A stretch of 64,000 nt of DNA from Pseudovirgaria hyperparasitica. Lineage: Eukaryota > Ascomycota > Dothideomycetes > Acrospermales > Acrospermaceae. Made by a program: the position numbers and the translations under genes. The notes under the pieces are model-generated. The model worked only from the letters and a program-made list of their open reading frames with translations. It ran no database searches and had not been told where the DNA came from. The stretch lies in contig NW_022985550.1 in assembly GCF_010093815.1 (NCBI RefSeq), positions 943,074 to 1,007,073 of the forward strand, given 5' to 3'. Position 1 is the stretch's first letter, and every line of letters starts with the position of its first letter. Positions 22,664-33,385 of this stretch are shown in pieces.

Positions 22664-24617
22664 ATGAGCAATGCTTCTAAAAGAGCATTGTTGTCCCTAA
22701 CAAGAACGCTCGAATGCTCCCACCGAGTGAGCAGCTTCCGCCAAACGCGAAGCTTTCTACATGTCGTCGCGAAGAATGCTTGGACATCTCAGCATATGCG
22801 CCCGGCAGAGATCGCAATCACGCCACAACTCTCATCACTTGTTACTACACGTGGTATTCGTCAGAGAGCAAGGCATTTTCAAAACTCAGTGAAACCTCGA
22901 GTAGGAAAATCCGAGGTACCTGCACCAAATTCGGCTCAAGAGCAGGAGGTTCTTCGAGAACCTAAAGATGAAGCAGCAGCAGCACAGGACGATGCGCCGG
23001 TCTATACATGGAGGGACTATAATGATGAAACCGGCATGCCGCTCCCAGAAGGACCTCTAGGAAGACCAGATATCATCCGCTTATTTGGCAACGACGTCTC
23101 GTACGAGGAAGGCAACCACGCGCTTCAAATTTTACAATGGCGAAGAGAGAGTGGTGTACTATCCGATAAGGGCATTTCGTTTCCAGATGGCCCAAATATA
23201 CCTCGGAACCTTGCATTGATTGCGCTGGAGCACTTGCGTGAGAGATACCCAATGGATGAAGAAGGAGCCGCAGAAGAATGGGTTAGACTTGAAGCTGAAC
23301 GGCTAGAACATGAAATGTACGAAAAGGGTGCTCGTTGGGGGCTTTTCAAAAAAGACGAGACTGCAGTCCTGGATGTGTCTAAGGAAGAGCACGCTACACA
23401 GCAAGGCACCGAATATGGAGAGAAAAGGCACGGCTTCAGCGTACTAGAGCAAATCCAGAGAGAAGCACGAGCAAAAGAGGAAGAAGAGAGGGAAGCTGAG
23501 AGGGCGAAGGGGAATCGGCCACTCACCAAGGCGGAAAGAGACGAGGAGGCGAAACAGATGCAGCTCGTGGAAGCAAAGGAGCAAATTGATATTAGTACCT
23601 AGCCCCTTGTGTTCTTTCATAAATCTGCTCAACTGACAACCACCTAGTATACGCGGAAATGGCAGAACGGAAACGGAAAAGAGAAGAAAAAGCTGCCGCT
23701 TTTAAAGAGCCACCTGAAGTACTGTTGAAGATGTCTTTCGTACACAACCACCACCCTCAATTATGAAATTTCAGCTAACACACATACAGTTCAAACGCAT
23801 CTGGCCTGCAGCTACGATGACCTCCCTCATAATAATAGCATGTCTGCTATATGGAGCAACTTATACTCCTCCAAGTGCATCAGAAAGACTTTTCCCAGAT
23901 TATCCTCCGGCTCTGGCAACAGTCGCCGCTCTGTTAACCATAAACTTCGCTGTCTTTTTACTATGGCATACACCATTGGTTTGGAAATTATTTAACAGGA
24001 TTATGGTAATACAACCTATATTTCCAAGACCACTTGCTATGATAGGCAATGTCTTCAGTCACCAAGAGTTTAAGCACTTGGCTAGTAACTTTATTGGTAT
24101 ACTACTCATTGCACCTTCTCGTAGGTCCTTCTTTCAGCATAGTGCTGGACACTGATCGCTGACTATTCCCCTAGTCCACGAACAGATTGGTCGAGGCGAC
24201 TTCCTCTCAATTTATATTGCCAGCGGGGTTTTCAGTAGTTTCGTGATGACAGTCTGGCTGATCAGGAGGCGTCTGTTCCTGTCTTACCTCATGGGAGCAA
24301 GTGGGGCTCTTTACGGAGTCATAGGAGCGCTTTGTGTGGTAATGGAGAGTGTGCGCATTCCCTTCACCCACTACGAGCTCCCGTATACCCCGAAGCTTTT
24401 TCTAGTCGGGATTCTTTCTGTCGAAGCATTCCACATGGCGTTTAAGAAGATAAGAGGGGGGGGGCCTGTGGTAAGCCGCCTGGCCCACATAGTAGGGACA
24501 CTATGGGGCGCCGGGCATATGTATGCCATTAAAGCTCGTTATAGTCTCGGGCAGTACCCCAATCGCCGATCGAAGGACACTGAACGGAGAGACGTACCAG
24601 TAGCGACGAGATCGTAG
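22664..24617 (+). CDS. Rhomboid-family intramembrane serine protease, mitochondrial type
   Basis: Model: 22664-23594, 23648-23739, 23790-24120, 24175-24617 (598 aa). The N-terminus is Arg/Ser-rich and presequence-like. A conserved fungal segment YTWRDYNDETGMPLPEGPLG follows (~residues 114-133), then a charged coiled coil. The C-terminal half is a rhomboid core: PLAMIGNVFSHQEFKHLASN, GRGDFLSIYIASGVF, catalytic Ser in GASGALYG and catalytic His in AHIVGTLWG. Fungal relatives of the same layout are annotated as rhomboid family membrane proteins. Whether it is the Pcp1 that processes Mgm1 and Ccp1 or a paralogue cannot be told. The third-exon donor (GTACAC) is weak, but without that intron a TGA separates the coiled coil from the membrane core. 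Confidence 0.8.
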
Positions 24618-24798
24618 GTGCATATGGCATCAATGTATTATATCTGAGCACGTATCCAAGACGAATGAATATCGAGCTATCTACTATGCTAAATCTACGA
24701 CACAATATCGCGAGTTAGCGTTTGAGCTTCTTCCAACTCTACCCATGTTTTACGAAATGTACCGGTCTATAAATGCAGGGGCGAGATCAAAGATGTCT

Positions 24799-25835
24799 TT
24801 ACTGAGCAGTCGAATATATCCGCTGCATGGCCTACAGATGGATCAGCACCTGGAACATCACAGATATATAAAGTACTCACCGCTGCTTGTCTTGGTTCCA
24901 CGAACAATGCTTCCGCCTCCACTAAAACTTCGGGCACCTCCCCCTTCGTCTCATCTACCAGTGTTTCAATTCGCCCCTTGACCCACGCCTTCCTGCCCTC
25001 AACCTTCGTCGTCTCTGCCCGCAGAATCACATATTGCTCTGCTTTACACGGCTTCCGATAATCGATCTTCAGACTCGCAGTTACACCAACCTTATTGGGC
25101 AGCGCTGGGAAACAGCACCGTGCTAACCCCTCGTCTAGTAATGTCGCCAGCAAGCCTCCATGAATCAGCCCCGGATGTCCACACAGCGCCGGCCCAAGAT
25201 ATTGAACAGAGGCGAAGCGCGAGCCGTCTGAGGTCGTAAACGCAAGTGGGGGTACAGCAATACGGTCTTGGCCCAGAAGCGTACCGCCAGTGAGATTGTG
25301 TGGGCGCAGTGAAGGGGGAATTTTGAGGTGTGGGCGAGAGGCGCAATATGCAGAGTCGGCGAGGAGGAGGCCTACGACCGGGTGTGCAAAGATGTAGTTA
25401 TTTACTTCTTCGGCTTTGGAGGACGGTTCGGGGGCGAAAAGCGTGAGGGTTTCTTCGTCGCTTGGGGGAGAGGCAATCTCGATGGCTGTCTGCAGAGCTG
25501 GAGCGGCGGCCATTATGAAGCCAGTTGTGAGGGAAAGAATAGATATGAGGATATATTTTACGAAGGGCCGCGAGGGGCGGGGTTTGGGGAGAGGTTCCGA
25601 GAGGGGCTCTGGGTCGGATGAAGAGGCTGATTCGTGGTTAGGGCTACAGCTGGTATACAGGTGTTGGCCAGCAGAGCGACTTACTGGTTGTTGAACTGTA
25701 CAATCGAAAGTGCGAAGGGTAAGGGAGTAAGGATTGAGCGCCGACGGTAGACCGCGCATTTATGGCTCTCCGCGATAGCGGGTAACGGCAGCAAAGTTGC
25801 GCGGCGACGGCGAGGGACGGTCTGGTCAATGGCAT
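24799..25835 (-). CDS. Mitochondrial 4HBT hotdog-fold thioesterase
   Basis: Probably an acyl-CoA thioesterase or an acyl-binding hotdog protein of mitochondria. Exons 25835-25685, 25626-24881, 24831-24799 (309 aa). The N-terminus (MPLTRPSLAVAAQLCCRY...HFRLYSSTT) is a strong matrix-targeting sequence and decides the start, because the alternative ATG at 25759 lacks it. One TM segment (VKYILISILSLTTGFIMAA) follows. The hotdog core carries HPGLIHGGLLATLLDEGLARCCF, the 4HBT signature with His-Gly-Gly and the acidic residue. The first intron has its CTAAC branch point unusually close to the acceptor. The last exon (AMQRIYSTAQ) rests on a GTGAGT donor; an alternative acceptor 19 nt upstream would end in VLIHL. 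Confidence 0.8.
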
Positions 25836-26213
25836 AGCGGCGTGTTGGAGACGGAGACGGAGTGGGACATGTACATATTCTCCCAATGAACGGAAGATGC
25901 TCTCGGACTTCATACGACTGGTCTAAGCGCGTATAAACGATTCATTTTTTACCCACTGCACCACATTTCGTCTCCCAACTTCCTCCAGTTGTCTTCCGAT
26001 GCCCGCGCCGAGTCGTCCATAAGAGGCTAGCTCCTCGGGAAGGCCCGAGCAAGTCGCGTAGTTGGGACCGCGCTTCAAAAGGCGCGTCTCTCTAGGATAC
26101 CTGGCCGTGAATTCATACAAGACTCGCCCTGCCAGCGTCTATATTGTCATTCCACTGCATTTTTACCGAGCCATGCAGGGCTTGTACTCTCACTTTGAGC
26201 TTCTATTTATATT
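25836..26213. other. Divergent promoter region thioesterase / sld3
   Basis: 378 bp without a recognisable gene. No ACGCGT cell-cycle box is present here, unlike at the DNA ligase promoter. It contains the GC-rich block ctcgggaaggcccgag, a near-perfect palindrome at about 26033-26048. Confidence 0.5.
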
Positions 26214-29124
26214 ATGCAGGAGCCCAGCCATGATGGACACATCGCAAAACTCACCCCGCGACGCGACCAGACTACGGGCCTTCGAGAGCCAGCTTCGTCC
26301 AATAAGAGGAAAAGAGAGGATGATGATGACCTGAGAGACGCAATTCCCTTATCCAAAAAGGCATTCATAGTCAAAGTAAGTACTGCCTGACTTTATAGTC
26401 GGAATGCCTCAAGACTCGAATCTGATCTGTGATTAGCCGTGTCCAAATTCACAATACGATAAACCTTACACCTTTACACCACTCGCCTTACTCCCTCGTG
26501 CCCGTCTACCGCTGTCATGTCTCGATACGGCAGCGAATATTCTACCAGCAAATCGACTGTTCGTCTCACGATCTGGATTAACGCAGTGTGAATCAGACAA
26601 GGGGGAAGGCCGGGTATGCAAGCACAGGCTCCTAGTTGCTCGACTCGACTCGGATAAGCGATTATATGCCGTGGAGAATGTACAAGATAATGTTTATGCG
26701 TTGTGCAAGCTTGCAGACTGGCTCACTACAGAACGCGTCCTTCAATTTGCCGCCACGGAAGGACGAGAGAAAATTCTACTTCAGCACCCCAGTCTCCGGG
26801 CTGTAAGTCAGGATGAGAAATGGTGGAAACCGGCAATCCTGGACGGAGGTCAAAGCGAACAACCACGTAAAGCAGACACCCAAGCGCCTAGATTGTTTAT
26901 GTGCCACGATATCCTTGGCACGTTACCAGAGACGAAGCCAGCGCAAGTGCCAAATGCGATACAACAAAATACTACGAAAGCGGATAGACCAGACACAACA
27001 GAGCACATAGAAGTTGAACAAGAACCAACAGCACCATCTCCAGAGAAGGCCTTCGAAGGCTTCGTGCTCCAGTACCTCGAGGCGCTGTACCTCTCCAGAA
27101 CTTCACTTGCGTATCTTGCTAAAGGGCCTCTCTCAAAAGCTAGGGCTGCTTTTGCAGGCAAAGATGAATCCATGGAGCCACGTCATCTTGTGTCGTATCT
27201 CCGGAGCATGGTATTTAGCTTGCCAATAATGGACAAAAAGTACAAGATGAAGCTTCCCGAGATATTACGCGACGCACATCTCGACGATATAGACGATAAC
27301 TACAACACGAAGTCTGTGGCAACTCTACTCAGGCGTGACAAGTCTAAAAAACAGCTCAAGCTCAATCGAGATGGCATGTACGCCAAGGAAGATCAGGTGG
27401 TTAAGCGGTGGTGGAAGTTTCATGACACAACGACCACGTACTCCACGGAACAAAAGCCAGATGCAATCATAAGTACAAGGCTGGCAGATCTAAAGCAACG
27501 GGAGATTTTGGCACAGATAATCCTGATTCTGGAAACCCTTTCACTGGAAACCTCACCTTCCTTTAAGACTGCTGCAAATCCAGATGGAGAGCATTTGCCG
27601 GCACTAAAGGGAGCTCTCGAGGATGTAAAAGCTAAGAGATCGAAAGTAAAGAAGCCACATGACCTGAAACTGCTACTAGACCTTCTCCTGGACAGGCTTT
27701 GTATCTGGCAATCTGTCGAGAATGACCTGGGCTCCATGGATGCCATCAACAAAATGGATGTCTCGAATGCGAACTCGGCGAAAGTGACCAACAGCGATAG
27801 ATTAAGAGACTTTTGTGTCGAGGTCATCATTCCATTGTACGTGCAATTGAAGGTATTTTGTGGACTATATGTCTAACCTATCTACAGTTACATGAGCCGA
27901 ATTCCAGAACAAGCCGCTATGGTCAACCGAAAGCTCGGTGGTCCGAAAGCAATCTCACCGCCGAAGAAGCCGTCATCCAAACACAACGCAATCCAGAAGC
28001 GGCCAGGCGCCCCCGAGACACGACCTGATTCGCGGAGAAAACCACGAGAACCATTGGGACGGATTGCGACAGGTCCAACAATATCGAAATCCATGCGACC
28101 CCCGTCTCTTGCAAGATCAGCCACAGATTCGGCGATTATCCCTGGTCTCAAATCAGAGAGAAGTGATACACCACTTTCAGCTATTCCGCTCGACAGGGGT
28201 TCGTCCGTCTCTAGTCGCGCTCCCATATCTCAATACCATCGATTCGCATCTCGAGAGGTAGACTTGACGGCCATGTCAACTGTCACTGCTGCTAAGAGGA
28301 AGAGGAAGGAGGCAATTGAGGAGCAGTTGAAACAGGCAATTAGCACCCTTAAAAAGCCGAACCGAGGGCTAGCTGTCAAAGAGTTTGTGGACTCAGCTGA
28401 CTTAAGGGCCAATAAGTCCAGCACAAAAGTCAAGAGAACCGCTGGAATCAAAAGTGTTCCACCTGTGCAGGTCACGGCAACACCGAAGCGAGCCAGAACC
28501 TCAAAATATCACACTCAGTCTCAGTCTCCAGCAGAAGAGCCGAGCCAACCGTCCATGTATGAACAAGAGCAACTACCGTCCAGCGCCTCCTATGTCCCAT
28601 CGTCTGCTATTCGACCTCCTCATTCGGCATGTGTACCTGGTACTGTGCTCAAAAGTCGACAGTCACACGCCCCGAACGCAACTCGTTCAAATGGTGTAGA
28701 AGAAACACCATCTCGCGGTCCGGCAAAGAGGATTTCGGACTATTCAGAACTGGGCAAAGTCAAGCTACCAACGCCAGGACAAGTTCTGCAAACGCCGATC
28801 AGACCAATGAATAAAAGCCTCCCAAACGTTACTTGTAATGCCATGGGTTCACCGATTGCTAGACCCCTATTCCAGCGCATGGATAAAAAACCGCCGTCCA
28901 AGCCAGCGGCTACACTAGAAGCGTTTGCTCCTACTGAGCAGACCCAGTCACTCAGAAATATGGAGCATATCGAGAAGCGTGATCATAGTATCTTTACTAC
29001 ACCGGTGAAGAAGCCACTTGCCGTCGATACGAAGGCAGGAAGGGACGAGAATACGGCGACGAATATATACGATATGCTGGGTTGGAATGATGATGACGAT
29101 GATGCTGATGAACTTGCCTTTTAG
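26214..29124 (+). CDS. sld3: DNA replication initiation regulator Sld3
   Basis: Loads Cdc45 on Mcm2-7 at origins and, when phosphorylated by S-phase CDK, binds Dpb11. Exons 26214-26375, 26437-27836, 27888-29124 (932 aa). The start MQEPSHDGHIAKLTP keeps frame through KRKREDDDD into PLSKKAFIVK. The Cdc45-binding Sld3/Treslin domain covers roughly residues 190-470 (FEGFVLQYLEALYLSRTSLA, KGPLSKARAAF, LKLLLDLLLDRLCIWQ). The C-terminal half is disordered and Ser/Pro-rich with several SP/TP sites, as expected for CDK control, and ends in an acidic NDDDDDADELAF tail. It is tail-to-tail with the RWD gene, the stops 52 bp apart. Confidence 0.88.
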
Positions 29125-29176
29125 CGTGCATATAGAAGTAATGACAATACTCGATATTCTGTTTACCGTGGGCCGC

Positions 29177-29890
29177 TCACTTCATCTTCATCACCTCTAG
29201 AAATACCTCCTTTCGCTCCTCCCCTATCTCCCTGACTACGTCCGCCATACTCTCCACCTCCTTAACACCAGTCCCGTGACTAAACACCCACTCCTCGTCC
29301 TTTTCAAGCCGTACCTGAAACGCAGCCCAATTAAGTCCCTTCAACCCATTGACATGCTCATCAACATTAGTTGCCGCCCCCGAAAAGATCAGAACGCCTG
29401 GGTACCCTGGCTTCGAGACACCAGATATTGCCGCATCCGCCGAGGCCAGTGCCTGTTTCCGCTTCGATGTGTTGAGCAGGTGGTGCAGCCATATCAGCAC
29501 TGTCTTTTTCCCATGCTCATCTGCACTCTCGTCTCCACTTGCCCGGCTGATCGGATCCAGTCCAGTAGAATCGTGGACGCTCTCCTCGACTAGTCTATCG
29601 AATGCAGCAATCACTGAGTCCAGAATTTCCTCACCCACAGGTAAACGTGCTACGGCACCTTTCATCTGGCTGCGCAGGTCGACGTGATGAGTGCCCTTTG
29701 TAAACGCACTAATGATATCGGGAGGACTTGATGCTGGATAAGTGGATGGTAAGCGAACGATGAGCTTGGCATGGAGAGTGGTGTATGTTAGGTCCTGGAG
29801 GTTTGTGTCGAATTGGATGGAATCTGGGTACATTGATTCGAGGAGGCTGGTCTCGACAGCCACGCGTGTGCTTTGTTCATCCTCACTCAT
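29177..29890 (-). CDS. RWD domain protein with Prp3-type C-terminal domain
   Basis: A single-exon gene of 237 aa. Residues ~8-105 form an RWD domain (VETSLLESMYPDSIQF, VRLPSTYPASSPPDI: the YPxxxP core). Residues ~130-230 match the DUF1115/Prp3-C domain (KTVLIWLHHLLNTSKRKQAL, GVSKPGYPGVLIFSG, LNWAAFQVR). The combination is that of the RWDD2 family, whose role is unclear; Prp3-C domains bind RNA in the U4/U6 context. Its 3' end lies 52 bp from the sld3 stop, so the transcripts probably overlap. Confidence 0.8.
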   Translation of the reverse strand: MSEDEQSTRVAVETSLLESMYPDSIQFDTNLQDLTYTTLHAKLIVRLPSTYPASSPPDIISAFTKGTHHVDLRSQMKGAVARLPVGEEILDSVIAAFDRLVEESVHDSTGLDPISRASGDESADEHGKKTVLIWLHHLLNTSKRKQALASADAAISGVSKPGYPGVLIFSGAATNVDEHVNGLKGLNWAAFQVRLEKDEEWVFSHGTGVKEVESMADVVREIGEERKEVFLEVMKMK

Positions 29891-31087
29891 GATTTGATGT
29901 AACGGGTTTGTCTGGCATAATTGCCAAATATAGAGGCTTTGTCTTCAACTTTACGTCTCGAGGTTGGATGGCAAACAGGGCTGCCTAGACGGGTAAGTAG
30001 TGGCCTTGCGTTCTGGTAAATACGCGTGTTCTAGGAATTTAGACAGGCATGAGATATGACTTCTTTAAAGATAGTGAGAGTGAAGAATGGTTCGGGATAT
30101 TGGATGCGAAAGTGAATGTATTGATTTCATGGTGTCTTGAGGTTTGATACTGAAGTACTGACGGACACCTTGACGGCTCAACCCCAAGGAACGCGATCGG
30201 TCAGACTTATTCGATACGTCATTGGTAAGCCAACACTCATGTTGCAACGATTTCAAGATTATGGCCTCTTCGGTAATCGATATGCAGGACGCGATCCCAA
30301 AGAGAACAGATGGAACGTTTTGGGGCCCGCATTAGGGCTCTTCTCATACTTCCAAGGACGTCAGTATCAGATTCAGGGCTACGAACTAGGATTCATCTGG
30401 ATCTATCCAGCTAGCGTGTAGCACTTGCCGATATCTACGGCAGATGATTCGTGCATGAGCAAACCTTGAGCAATAATTCTTGTGGATCGGTGACCTGAAA
30501 ATACTCGTCGGTGGACTTGACTTGGACGACATGCAATATATTCATAATGATGTTCTAGTCTCTGCGAGAGAGGCCGACTTCGATAGGAAATCGGATTTGG
30601 GCCAGATATCAACTGCCGACCTCCTCGACACGGATGAACGAGCCTTACCAAACGCCAACACCCCCGTAATACGCGGCCCCTTGTTCACAGGTATCAAGTG
30701 CTGACAATGTGGAGCGGGAAGCTTACAATTGTGGAGTATAGATAGTTGCTCATGTTTACGTTCATTGTTCGATTTATGATTTAGGACTTTGCTTATATGC
30801 AGACGAAGCAGCACATGCGATCATCTCCCACCGATCTGAATCTCAAGCTGTTAAAATATCCGTTCTCCTTCTATTTCCTTCTTGTGGTGAAAGCCTATCC
30901 TGCTTACAGAGATCTGACTCTCTGGGATATCTTGAGCTCTTACTAGCCTAGTTACTCTATTTTGCTTTCAAACCACTGCTTTCTCCTTCTGGTGGCCTGC
31001 GAAAACTTGTTCTGTGGGACTATCAACGATCCATCACGTTTTATAATCTGTACAATCAAGGAACATATTGACTATCATTTATCATCC
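29891..31087. other. Intergenic region, no convincing gene
   Basis: 1.2 kb. Open frames of 74-94 codons at 30137-30421 and 30480-30704 (+) have plausible amino-acid composition (LKILVGGLDLDDMQYIHNDV in the second) but I recognise no family, and splicing does not join them well. They may be a decayed or very small gene. The right part must include the promoter of the Cys-rich surface protein. Confidence 0.45.
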
Positions 31088-32105
31088 ATGACTATGGGTG
31101 TCCTCTCCTTCGAGCACTTCGCGCTGGTCGCCCTAGTCTCTATTGTCACTGCTCAAACATGCTACTATCCAGGTCAGCCAAAGCCCAGCATCAAGCAAGC
31201 AAGCAATCAAGCGAACCAAGTTTAAAATCTGACCTGGACAGACCATAGTACGACATCCGTGGACATACCCTGTAATACCACCGCTGAATTCTCATCTTGC
31301 TGCGGCGCCGGCGCCTTGTGCCTTGCCAGCGGTCTCTGCTACATCGACGGCGTGATATCGCGAGGAAGCTGTTCCGACAAATCGTGGGCTGATGCCTCTT
31401 GTGCCACTGCATGCCAGGACGGTACGCCTCCCTCCCATCGCACAGTCCCCACGTTCACTCGGTCTCCCCTGAGATCCCTCTCTGACCAGCATCTCAGACA
31501 ACGCTGACGGCGGCATGGCCCTGACATCCTGCGGAAGTGGCACCGACCACAAGTACGCCTGTGGCTTTAATACCGTCTGCACAGACAGTAATTGGTTCAC
31601 CCTCGACAACATGACTGACCTCATCTTACGGCCCTCACAAGTATCTGCCGCCGTAGTCGCACTCGGTACCGCATTTCATAACCCAACAACATCTTCAAAC
31701 TCCTCGATCCCGAGTCCGTCTCCTTCCCCATCTCCCTCCGAATCCCCATCCGCAAAACCAGCAGATTCCACCGGCTATTCCGCCGGCGCCATGGCCGGCG
31801 TCGGGGTTGGGGTCGGACTCCCGCTTTTACTTGCGCTGGCCGTGGCGCTTTTCCTACTGCGTAACGAGAAAAAGAAGAATCTACTGTATGCGGCGAATGC
31901 CCAGAGGGTAACCGGAACTAGATATAATGGGCAGACTGGCATGCAGGACGCGCAGAGAGGGAGTTCTACGGTGCAGGGGATGTACCCAAAGGTTATGGCT
32001 CAAGAGTCCAGGTTTGAGAGGACTCATGGGCCTGTACCGATGGAATTGGAGGCGAATCTGCCGGCGGCGAGTGAGGTTGAGGCGAAGCAAACTCATGAGA
32101 AGTAG
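31088..32105 (+). CDS. Cys-rich single-pass surface protein
   Basis: Exons 31088-31172, 31242-31421, 31498-32105 (290 aa). A signal peptide (FEHFALVALVSIVTAQ) is followed by an ectodomain with about fourteen cysteines (CYYP, CNTTAEFSSCCGAGALCL, CYIDGVISRGSC, CATAC, CGSG, CGFNTVC) and N-glycosylation sequons. A mucin-like Ser/Pro stem (SIPSPSPSPSPSESPS), one TM segment (~185-209: GAMAGVGVGVGLPLLLALAV) and an 80-residue cytosolic tail starting RNEKKK follow. This layout is common in Pezizomycotina secretomes and resembles Wsc/Mid2-like wall sensors in plan, but I see no WSC domain. Role as sensor or adhesin is inference. Both introns have good consensus and keep frame. Confidence 0.75.
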
Positions 32106-32330
32106 GGGAAAAGGCTGCTGGTGCTAGGGAGGACCTGGGATATCTGCTATCCCGTTAATGGAAAGAGTTGGATGTTACCCGCCATCCATGTTTTGATGGG
32201 ATGAGTTTGCAGCACTCAGGAGTGGGACGTCTATCAGATCATAGATAGCGCGAACATGTCAGCGTGTGATTTATTCCGAGGGGAGTACTTATTTTACATA
32301 TATACAACTCATGTGTAACCTTGCACCCTG

Positions 32331-32972
32331 TCATCCAGATCGACCTTGTTGGCTTCTCCACTCGTCAAATGCTTCTCCTGGTCCCTGACTGGCCAAGCCA
32401 CATCGTTCTTCTATCATGCCCCATGTTCGCGATCGTATTATACGCTCTACGCCAATTTCGTTCCGTATCAGCGCTGCTAGAGACTCTGTCCTGCTTTCTT
32501 TTGGAAGATATCGATTGTTATAGGGGTCTAATCGGTCTACGAGGTGCTCTCCAGCCTCAGCACTCTGAAGTGCTTGTAGTATTGAGTCTGGGTCATCTTT
32601 ATCAGGGGATGTGGCAACGCTGGTACAGTAGTTGAGTACGTCTGAGCGTACCTGCCACGATGGGAACAGCACGCGCTCTTTGAAGGTGTTACATGACGAC
32701 GTGTCGAGTTTCTGGTGTGCTAATGGTTTAACGGAGCGGGAAGAGGTCGATGAAGGATCGAAGCTAGCAGGATTGCGGAGTGCGTTCAGGTTTTGTGCTA
32801 TTGAGTCATCTATAGTTGATCGTGAAATTCGTAGGAAGTCTACACTTGCGGAGTTGTGTTAGTGTTGTCTGGCATGAGGAAGGTTTGTATTTAAAAAATA
32901 TGTACCTCGCAGAGCTGTTTGGTTGAAGCAGAACTGAGGACTAAGAGCGAGCTGGTCAATGGGCTTTGCCAT
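32331..32972 (-). CDS. mix23: MIX23 / caffeine-induced death protein 2 homologue
   Basis: Yeast Mix23 is a mitochondrial intermembrane-space protein with twin cysteine motifs that supports import of matrix proteins; the family is also called Cid2. Exons 32972-32906 and 32839-32331 (191 aa). Start MAKPIDQLALSPQFCFNQ, then DFLRISRSTIDDSIAQNLN, SCNTFKERVLFPSWQVRSDVLNYC (C-x-many-C pair), and the conserved end SRTESLAALIRNEIGVERIIRSRTW. The intron keeps frame with GTACAT donor and GTGTAG acceptor. It is divergent from DNA ligase I, and convergent with the Cys-rich protein. Confidence 0.82.
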
Positions 32973-33385
32973 GACGAGTTGTGAATTCTGCCCTCGTTTG
33001 TTATCTTCGTTGCTGTTATTAGTGCCTGCAGGTGCAGGTTGTCGCCAGAAAAAGCCCGCCGTTGTTGCGAACGATTTGATCCGCTCGAGGGGTAGATGAT
33101 TATGGTACTGAGACGCTATACGCGGCTTTGGATATTTTAAACAGTATTGATCATGAATTAATATTACTGTAGCTCTGCTTCGACGTGGTGCATTAACATT
33201 TCAATAGTTCGATGGTAGACATTAGGTCATCGCTTCCAACATTTAGATCTATGAGCTCTCTGATTGGTTCGAATCTAATCTATCTACGTAGTCGCGTCAA
33301 TGCGCGTCTTCCTATATTCACGACGCGTGCTTGCTCAACTCTAAACTTCCCCTCCACACCTTATAGAAGCCTGTACTAAGGTAGT
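32973..33385. other. Divergent promoter mix23 / DNA ligase I
   Basis: 413 bp up to the first in-frame ATG of the ligase. The central part (33130-33300) is AT-rich. A tRNA-B-box-like ggttcgaatct at ~33258 has no matching A box or stems. Confidence 0.55.
33323..33328. promoter_or_regulatory. Candidate MluI cell-cycle box (ACGCGT)
   Basis: A palindromic ACGCGT lies 63 bp before the upstream ATG of the DNA ligase I gene, with a related GTCGCGTCAA about 30 bp further up. MBF (Mbp1/Swi6) uses this site to drive G1/S genes, including CDC9 in yeast. A six-base palindrome also occurs by chance every few kb, so the support is the position. Confidence 0.4.

Noticed and set aside
22714-22965. Overlapping plus-strand frame within the rhomboid gene
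   Set aside because: A shadow frame of the long exon 1; the main frame has the conserved fungal motif.
24767-25759. Unspliced long reading frame for the thioesterase
   Set aside because: It lacks the matrix-targeting exon and ends in unconserved residues. The spliced model gives a presequence at 25835 and a cleaner C-terminus.
33241-33300. ggttcgaatct resembling a tRNA B box
   Set aside because: No A box at the right distance and no cloverleaf stems could be paired.
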